NCBI GenBank assembly: GCA_039000515.1
Contig: JBCFYV010011135.1
Span: 29,167,548 to 29,231,547 of the forward strand
Direction of reading: 5' to 3'
DNA length: 64,000 nt
Source: Timema cristinae
Taxonomy: Eukaryota > Arthropoda > Insecta > Phasmatodea > Timematidae
Each line of letters starts with the position of its first letter. Position 1 is the stretch's first letter. The notes beneath the pieces are model-generated. The model ran no database searches. It was not told the origin of the DNA and was given only the letters and a program-made list of their open reading frames with translations. A program made the position numbers and the translations under genes. Shown piece after piece: positions 56,686 to 64,000 of the stretch.

Positions 56686-58335
56686 TGTAACCCAAGCTCT
56701 AAGATTAGAGGGGTTCAAATACATATATAAAAAATATTCAGTGTTATATAAAAAAAAGGGGGAAATATAGACCAATAGGAGTGCGCAGAGTGATTAAATT
56801 TTTGTTGTGTTGAAAAATGCTGGGTACACAACACGTTCCCAGTGCACACAACTCACTCCTAGAAGCGGGAAACTACGGTCCACCTTCAATGATCAAATAA
56901 TATTATACGAAGAGGTCGAAGGCTAAGTTAAAAGGGGTTTGGACATTAAACATCTCTAAACCTAGGGATAACAGGGCATAACTACAACATTAAAAGATTT
57001 CAAGTCTTACGAGCACTTTGATTTAATTTCTGACAAGTTTTATTAAAGAACATGAATATATTTTGAAGAATCTTAAATGGTTACTCATAGATACAATAGC
57101 AGTAAATGACTAAGTGCAATAAAAACATTCGATATAATCCAAAAGGAAAATATTTCATAAACTTTTACTTTTATATATATTATTTACCACGGACACATTA
57201 AGTGAATTCAATATCAATGCCTGGCATTATTAAATTTGAGTGTGACAATATCTAATATTATAGATGATTTCTCCTATATGACATATTTCAGTACTAGTTG
57301 CAAAAATTCAACATATTAGTAAAAGTTTTAAAATGTATTGTTTATACATAAGTAACAAGTATACTCATAACGTCGCAAATCTTGAATGTACAGGGATAAT
57401 CTATTTACTGAACCCTACTAAGTAGCTCTTTACTAAATTTAAAAGTATGGTAAATAACGTTAGTTTTAAATACATGTCAAGGAAAACTTCCTAAATTTAC
57501 TAACACTTTGAAAGTTTCTGGCATAAATGTAATATATAATTTATTCAATTAAAATTTCCAAAACTCATATTGCAACACAACTCATAAATGCGAGATAATT
57601 AAAGTTAATTTGATATGTATAACTGTCAAGCGTGACGCCTAACTTTACCAACATTTGGCAAGTTATGACCTAAAGTTATAAACAACTTTCCCACATAAAT
57701 ATTTACTAAACTCATATTGCAACACAACTCACAAATGCAAGATAAATAAAGTTAAACACTATGTTCTGTAAAAGAACGAAGATTCATATAATACTTCAAT
57801 AATTATATTTAAAAGAAAGAATGACCAAACGGGAATTTTGAAAAGTTACAATATCTAAATTTACGTCCAACATGAATTTCTACTTACATTATATGTCCTT
57901 GAAGCATCCGCTTCATCATACAGTGTCCAAGCCTAGTCCAAGAGTGGAGTCTTCCTTGACGGACGGTCTTATATATGGTGCACACAATCGTCGAACAAGA
58001 GAGACGGGATCACAAAAGGGTGTGGGGATCACTTAGATAAACACACAGAAAGGGGGGGATGCGCGCGACACTAGAAACATCTATATTCTTCTGGCAAGGC
58101 CTGGCCGTTACTATCATTTTCTACTGTATTCTCGTTATTGTTGTTGTGGTGGCATTGAGCAGGGTGGTGGTCTCTACCAGCGAGACGCGGCTATAGACTC
58201 GGCATTAGCAGTCAATCGCGTGTTGTTCATGTGGCCAGACGTGTTGTTGTTCGGGGTGCCTGGTTGGTGAGATTGGGTAAGTGTATTATGATTGACTTGC
58301 CCATTTTGTTTTAACTTGGAGCAATAATTGCTACA
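56686..58335 (+). mobile_element. Solo LTR, ~1650 bp
   Basis: It starts TGTAACCCAAGC and ends AATTGCTACA, the TG..CA form of Gypsy-type LTRs. The sister block at 46141 runs straight through (GGCCCGCTGTGCTGC), so the insertion is exact. Right flank CCCG and left flank (G)CCG fit a 4-bp duplication with one C lost on the left. A TATA-like CTTATATATGG near 57970 precedes a GC-richer stretch, consistent with plus-strand U3-R order. An internal ~150-bp direct repeat (CATATTGCAACACAACTCA at 57567 and 57713) is present. No internal retrotransposon genes exist, so it is a recombined solo LTR. Confidence 0.82.
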
Positions 58336-59794
58336 CCCGCTATTCTGCAACATTGGTTAGCTTGGCTCTGGCTCACAATTCTTAAGAAGATTAACGGAAA
58401 TGTAGAAAAATATTTAATGTGTAATTATTGCTTTCATATAGATGTATATGTGATGAAAGTACTAATAGTGTTGACTCTGGTACAAATTTAAAAGAAATTG
58501 ACATGAAGGTATATTTCAAGTTTTTAACAAGGAAACACAAATCAATTATAAATTCACTTGAAATTTTAACAAAAATGTTTCATGTTGAAACATTTATCAC
58601 AACTTTAAATAATCTTTTAGGATTTAAAAAGACAGGTTATTAAAAATGTGTGTTGGAGATTGAAATTAACTTCAGAGTTTGAACAAGTGGTTTTTTTTTC
58701 TATTAAAAAGAAAATTTAACAATTTTTTTGCATCTAGTTAAAATAGGTACCACAATAAAAACGGAAAAAATTGATTATATTTTAAATCTTTCACTGATGG
58801 TAGTAACATATTTACTTTCCTTAATTAAATATTAACTTCAAACTTGTAATTTCTTTGTCCAGAATGAATAAGAACACACATAATATTTATATGTTAGAAT
58901 TCCTGTTAACATTAAACACTTGGTATACAAATGAAACATCCATTTACTTAGTTCTGAATAGATTTAAAAAGGTGGTTGTTAATATTCATCTATTATTGAA
59001 ACCCTTAAGAGTGGGTGCATGCTGAGGAGTACAAACATCGCTCACGGAACAACCTGTGCAAACCGAGCAGATTGCTCATCGCACTTCGTAATAAGCTACA
59101 GAAATTCTGTCTGGACCGATCATAAATAGTGAAATGTTTCTTAAAATAATTATATATTTTTTCTTCAAGAACTTTTAATCCAAATTATTTTATTTAGCTT
59201 TCAAAATATTTATTAAAGAATTGGAAAAGAACATCTTTGACAGCATTAGTGATGAGTGATGACATATTAGCGGCTGTTAAAGTTTTACTTCTGAACCAGT
59301 AATGATTCTAGACAGTTTAGTAAACATCCTGTAAATCAGAAGACAAACATACTGGAAGAATTTCACCATTTATTCACCAAACTCAAAAGTGATGATCAAA
59401 CGTTTAGCACCTACACAAGAATGTAATTGAAAACTTTCACTTAAATAATTAATGAAATTGAGTCGAAGGTTAAATCATGATATTACAATAATAACCATGT
59501 TAATCCTATTTATTTTATGTCTTTCATCTTTTTCTTAATAAACTCAGTCTATAAATAATAATCGATATAAAAGTCTAGTTGACAAAAGATGAAATAAAAT
59601 GTGCACTGAGCCTCACTGAGGGTTTGACTTAGCTTTGAACAAAACAATCAAAGCACCGCACATATTGCACAAATCTTCACATCAACAAAACTGTTTGTTT
59701 CTTGTGTCTGGTCAGAGTGAAGTGCGGAGAATGAGGTGCTCAGCATGTGTGCTCCCTTAGAAGGTGACTGAATTGAAGCCCTTTCCACACCACC
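58336..59794. repeat. Zinc-finger 3' flanking block, copy C (right part)
   Basis: Collinear with 46144-47719 (CAACATTGGTTAGCTTGGCT versus CAACATTGCTTAGCTTGGCT). A finger relic lies near 58970. No gene. The 71-codon plus frame 58428-58643 is not preserved in copy B. Confidence 0.75.
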
Positions 59795-61143
59795 TTAATT
59801 ATTCTGTCTTTGTTTTGAATGAATAAGAAGGTGACTGTTTAAAACACTTTTCCTCTTGAAGCCCTTATCACAAACATCACACTCATACTTTCTTAGTTCT
59901 GAATGAATAAGAAGGTGATTGTTTAAATCACCCTTCCTCTTGAAGCGTTTATCACAATCATCACACTTATACTTTCTTAGTTCTGAATGAATAAGAAGGT
60001 GTCTTTTTAAACTACACTTCATCTTGAAGGTCTTATCACACACATCACACTTATACTTTCTTTGTTCTGAATGTATAAGAAGGTGACTGTTTAAATTACC
60101 CTTGCTCTTGAATCTCTTAACACAAACATTACACTTATACTTTCTTTGTTCAGAATGTATAAGAAGGTGACTGTTTAAATCACCCTTCATCTTGAAGCGT
60201 TTATCACAATCATCACACTTATACTTTCTTAGTTCTGAATTAATATGGTGTCTTTTTAAACTACACTTCATCTTGAAGGTCTTATCACACACATCACACT
60301 TATACTTTCTTTGTTCTGAATGTATAAGAAGGTGACTGTTTAAATCACCCTTCCTCTTGAATCTCTTATCACAAACATTACACTTATACTTTCTTTGTTC
60401 AGAATGTATAAGAAGGTGACTGTTTAAAGTACGCTTCACCTTGAAGCTCTTATCACAAACTTCACACTTATACTTTCTTTGTTCTGAATGACTATGAAGG
60501 TGACGGGTTAAATTACTTTTCAACTTGAAGCCTTTCTGACAAACATTACACTTATACTTTCTTTGTTCTGAATGAATAAGAAGGTGCTTGTTTAAACCAC
60601 CCTTCACCTTGAAGCCCTTACCACAAACATCACACTTATACTTTCTTTGTTCAGAATGTATAAGAAGGTGACTGTATAAATTACTCTTCCCCTTGAAGCT
60701 CTTATCACAAACTTCACAATTATACTTACTTTGTTCTGAATGACTATGAAGGTGACGGGTTAAATTACTTTTCAACTTGAAGCCTTTCTGACAAAAATTA
60801 CACTTATACTTTCTTTTTAGGGTATAAATCAGATTAGGCTTGGTATTATTTGGCTTGGTATTATTTTGCTTGTTTATAGAGTCTTTAAAATCACACACCT
60901 TTTAAACAAATTAACATGTTTCGTCTCAATTATATCTTGATCAGATCTTGCGCTGTTTTCACCAAGTGTAGAATCATTCGGAATAATATTCTCCTTTAAA
61001 CTTATATGGTCACGAAAAATTAAATGATAGTTTCTTTTTTCTTCTTTATGAACTAAACATTTCTCTAAATTAGAATATTTGCATGGTAGTGAAACATCTG
61101 TAACTTGCAATGGTAAATCTTGAATGGAAGGTTTTAATTTAGT
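59795..61143 (-). CDS. C2H2 zinc-finger exon (12 fingers), type I, one frameshift
   Basis: Acceptor CAATTTCTTTACAG|ACTAAATT puts the first base at 61143. The exon reads TKLKPS..., then SNLEKC and PNDSTLGENSARS, then loses frame near 60898 because a run has four A instead of the five seen at 49165 (LFKKVC versus LFKRCV). The second frame runs from 60898 through 12 fingers to a stop at 59795. The exon is 1349 bp; one extra base would make 450 codons, phase 0 like its relatives. Finger 7 is damaged (SLKRHHINSEL). Fingers 1-2 repeat as 4-5, and 6-8 as 9-11, showing recent internal duplication. Linkers are SEQRK or SELRK. A candidate 5' exon copy lies at 63605-63796. Confidence 0.83.
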
Positions 61144-61739
61144 CTGTAAAGAAATTGGAAATAAAAATTAAACATTAGTCTAAAATCTTTATATCAAATA
61201 ATAACATATGTATTGATTTTTAAGTCCTAATTGTCATATTTTGTGGCTATCAAATTAATATTATTATTATTAGTTACATTAAGACAAAAAAATACAAATC
61301 TAACTAAAGAAAATGAATTTAAAAAAAATTACAATCTAAATAACTAATTAAATACGGAATATGCTCTCCTAAGTCATATGTGGTATTTATGAGGATATAA
61401 GTTTAAATCTAAGAATCGTTGACTCTAAAACGGCGCTATATACTGCAGTATTATGTTCCAGAACATGAACTATAAATAGTGATATATACAAAGTCTGAAG
61501 ATAAATTAGAATGTTTTCAAATGAATGCAGAACAATAATTATTTTTGCCCAAAAAGCCCTGATAAATATAAAGACTTTGAATATATAATAACTCTAAATT
61601 ATTCGGTATTTATCTTGGACAAATCTAAATGTTCCGAAGCAAGAAAATTATTTTCATGATTTTAGGAATTCTTCTTTCAATCATGTTATAACTTATAATG
61701 AAATAGGTTGGGTGAGGAAAAAATATATTATGATTGTGA
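61144..61739. other. Intron-like stretch upstream of the 12-finger exon
   Basis: Non-coding. It contains one copy of the intron unit seen near 24100 and 30560 (GGATATAAGTTTAAATCTAA, AACTATAAATAGTGATATAT). Confidence 0.6.
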
Positions 61740-62457
61740 AAGTAATTCTAATAAATTAATTAAGTATATATAAAGCTATAGATTTTAACAAACCCTGTGA
61801 CTACACCCAAAATACACCATGACCCCAAATAGGGTTGGACACTACTGTATTTGAGTTGACTATTGTTCATCCCAACCATCACACTTGTTAAGTCCTTTGT
61901 CCGGAATGATCTAAAATGTGCTTAGTAAAATTACACTTATGATTGAAAGTCTGGTTACAAACCTCACAAATATATTGTCTGTGTCCTGAGTAAGTAAATA
62001 TATGTTCGGTAAGATTCCTCTCATCATTAAAACCCTTATCACACAATCACACTTATATTTTCTCTCTTCTGAATGAACAAGAAGGTGCCTTTTGAAATTT
62101 CTCATCAATATGAAATCCTTTTCGCAAATATCACACTTGTATTTTCTCTGTCCTAAGTGAATCAAAATGTGATTGGTAAGAGTAGACTTATCATTAAAGA
62201 CCTTATCACACACATCACACTTAAATGGTCTTAGTTCAGAATCAACAAGAAGGTTTCTTTTAAAACTACCCCTTACTAAGTCCTTATGAGACTCATCACA
62301 TTTGTCCAGAGAGAACTAGCAGGTGTCTTTCGAAATTCCACTTTATTTTGATGAAATTATAACCCACACCACACTTGTACATTTTCTGTCCAGAATGAAA
62401 TAGCAGGTGTCTGTTAAAATTTCCTTTTTCTTTGAGGACAGCATCACAAATATCCCA
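61740..62457 (-). pseudogene. Broken copy of the 10-finger exon (3' half)
   Basis: Near-identical to 29037-29760, including the 3' flank CCCCAAATAGGGTTGGACAC and the last five to six fingers. It carries a 1-bp deletion (CACACAATCACAC versus CACACACATCACAC near 62043), small deletions near 62287-62325, and stops abruptly at ~62457 within a finger. The first fingers and the splice acceptor are absent. Beyond the break the sequence resumes as the equivalent of ~31630, so about 1.9 kb was deleted. A 100-codon open frame (61911-62213) is what remains. Confidence 0.88.
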
Positions 62458-63604
62458 CAGTGACAAGTTTTAAGCATGGGCAACAAAAAATCATTCTACA
62501 TTCATCTTAAAAACTTCAAATTTATGTTTATACTTTGCAGATATCACCATTTCATATGGATGTTCTGGAACATAATATTGCATCTTTAGAGTCAATGGTA
62601 CACCTTAACACAGGCAGTAGGTAACATATCTGTCTATTGAGCAAAGGGTTCCTGGTATTATTGGATGAAATTTGGATTTACCCTTTCACATAGACCACAA
62701 CCTGGATACATTGATAGTTGTAAAGTAAAGATTTCTTCACAGTTATAATTATTCAGTAATTATTACTAAAATCATATTTGTTGGTTAGACTATTTTTTTT
62801 GAGCGATCAAATCTTGTGACCTAAAATGTTGGCCAAGTTTTAAGAACAATTGAAATACATGTTTCGTGTAATTTTAAGCCAATATAAATAAATCCGAACC
62901 CTAGTAATTATAAAATATTCGGAAATATGACTTTAATGTAATCAATAAAACAAAAAATCGTTAGCTTCAATTTTATATTATTCTTTTTAGCACCGCTTTG
63001 TGATACTAGTTCAGGTTATATGGCTATGTCCTTTATTATTATTTTTAGCACCGCGTCATATTAACCGTCCGGGTTATAAGCTTATATATTAGTTTTACGC
63101 TAATAGATTAAGAATTGTGAAGATGTGCATTTAGAGGAAGTGAACCCACATTTGCATGGAGGGAAAGTGAAAAGCCATTTAGGGAAAACCACCCCAATCA
63201 CACCGAAAGAGATTTGAATATCGATCTCCCCATCCTCGGCAGTCAAGCTCAACATGAAACTAGTACGTTAGCCAAATACACCACCAAGGCTGGTTGGCTA
63301 TGTACTAATTAAGCTAATTAGTTATAAATGAGGAATGTTGGGTTTGGAGGATTTATAACGACAATTGCTGGGAGGGGAGTAAAATTCTATTTGGGAAAAC
63401 CACCCTCAGTACATACAACTAGTATTGGAACACAGATATCTTCGTTGTCGGCAGCTCAGTTTATTGTGAGAACAAATCCTTAGTATGGGACAACCAAAGA
63501 AAGTGAGATATAAGACATGTTTTTAAATTTCTTTACTGCAATTTTTACATTTAGATCAGTTCTGGGGCATTAAACACAAATAAAATTATTTATAACACCT
63601 ACCT
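62458..63604. repeat. Duplicate of intron 3 (31630-32786)
   Basis: Collinear with intron 3 of the gene at 29-35 kb, including the S4 SINE fragment (~62605-62700, plus strand), the S2 SINE at 63041-63291 (minus strand) and a second S2-like fragment at 63330-63500. An extra partial SINE tail (AGCACCGCTTTGTGATACTA) lies at 62989-63040. Confidence 0.85.
63041..63291 (-). mobile_element. SINE family S2, minus strand
   Basis: Tail AGCACCGCGTCATATTAACC, body AAGTGAACCCACATTTGCAT, head complement ACGTTAGCCAAATACACCAC. Paralogue of 32192-32443. Confidence 0.88.
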
Positions 63605-63796
63605 TAATTTCTTCTTTGATAGGTGGAAAACTGATGGATGAGGATAGTTGAAGTTCATTATTTTGTTTCTTCTCATTGATACATCTTTTGAACCTTCTTC
63701 TTTGATGGGTAAAAAATTGATTATAGTTAGATCATTATTTTGTAGTTTCTTGTTAATACATTCCTTTGAATCTTCAAGTGGGTTGGCTTCAATCTA
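63605..63796 (-). pseudogene. Copy of zinc-finger gene exon 3, one frameshift
   Basis: Acceptor TTCTTATATAG|ATTGAAGCC and donor GAAATTAAG|GTAGGTG are both intact. Reading matches exon 3 at 32787-32978 (IEANPLEDSKEC..., FLPIKEEGSKD) until one base is missing (GATACATC versus GATACAATC near 63690). The rest is then out of frame. Either a damaged exon or a one-base sequence error. It would be the 5' exon for the 12-finger exon. Confidence 0.82.
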
Positions 63797-63822
63797 TATA
63801 AGAAAATATTATGTTAATAGCT

Positions 63823-64000
63823 AGAAGTTTTGTGAACAGTAGACCTCTCTCCGTGTTATTATCGTTACTACAGTCTTACTAGTAGTTCTGTGAACAGTAG
63901 ACCTCTCTCAGTGTTATTATCGTTACTACATTCTTACTAGTAGTTCTGTGAACAGTAGACCTCTCTCCATGTTATTATCGTTACTACAGTCTTACTAGTA
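63823..64000. repeat. 58-bp minisatellite, ~3 copies, runs off the window
   Basis: Unit TCTGTGAACAGTAGACCTCT + CTCC(A/G)TGTTATTATCGTTA + CTACAGTCTTACTAGTAG repeats with period 58. The orthologous intron at 33005-33110 has fewer than two units, so it expanded after duplication. Confidence 0.92.

Overview
The window is AT-rich, intron-bearing, non-coding-dominated DNA from an invertebrate animal, most likely an arthropod. I cannot name the species. The reasons are spliced C2H2 zinc-finger exons with GT/AG borders, tRNA-derived SINEs, hAT, Harbinger and pogo-type DNA transposons, LTR and LINE remnants, and a long tandem satellite. There is no operon, no prokaryotic gene and no intact tRNA or rRNA gene.

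Layout. 1-1440 and 4078-11455 are two arrays of one ~188-bp satellite in opposite orientation, about 7.6 and 39 monomers, separated by 2.6 kb of SINE-containing DNA. 11.5-22.7 kb is a transposon-rich tract. It holds a Harbinger-like element nested in a hAT-like element, an LTR with a SINE inserted in it, a Gypsy-type gag remnant, an RTE-like tail, a pogo-like element and an LTR-like segment. It also holds one short open reading frame with a signal-peptide-like start.

22.8-35.6 kb holds the clearest gene, on the minus strand. Three small 5' exons (35554-35456, 34204-34145, 32978-32787) each begin and end in phase 0. They lead to a terminal zinc-finger exon at 30260-29181 (10 fingers). A second terminal zinc-finger exon, also phase 0, lies further downstream at 23865-22789 (9 fingers), with no 5' exons of its own that I can find. 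I infer one locus with alternative terminal exons, giving proteins of about 476 or 475 residues. Four sumoylation-consensus motifs sit in the three small exons, and the fingers are joined by an unusual SEQRK linker.

36.2-41 kb carries a 62-bp minisatellite, a tRNA-derived SINE, and a segment duplicated from 13.5-14.2 kb. 42-64 kb repeats the layout of the 22.8-35.6 kb locus in decayed or expanded form: a finger relic split by a LINE (42.3-42.8), a frameshifted finger exon (47.7-49.4), a 12-finger exon with a single 1-bp frameshift (59.8-61.1), a broken copy of the 10-finger exon (61.8-62.5) and a copy of 5' exon 3 (63.6-63.8). Large flanking blocks are duplicated between these copies, so the whole right half looks like a zinc-finger cluster growing by segmental duplication. 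Later insertions (solo LTR at 56686-58335, SINE at 44540) are dated by empty sites in sister copies.

Almost every frame-breaking difference is a one-base deletion, and similar deletions cluster in one part of the satellite. Some of the apparent decay may therefore be consensus error rather than biology.
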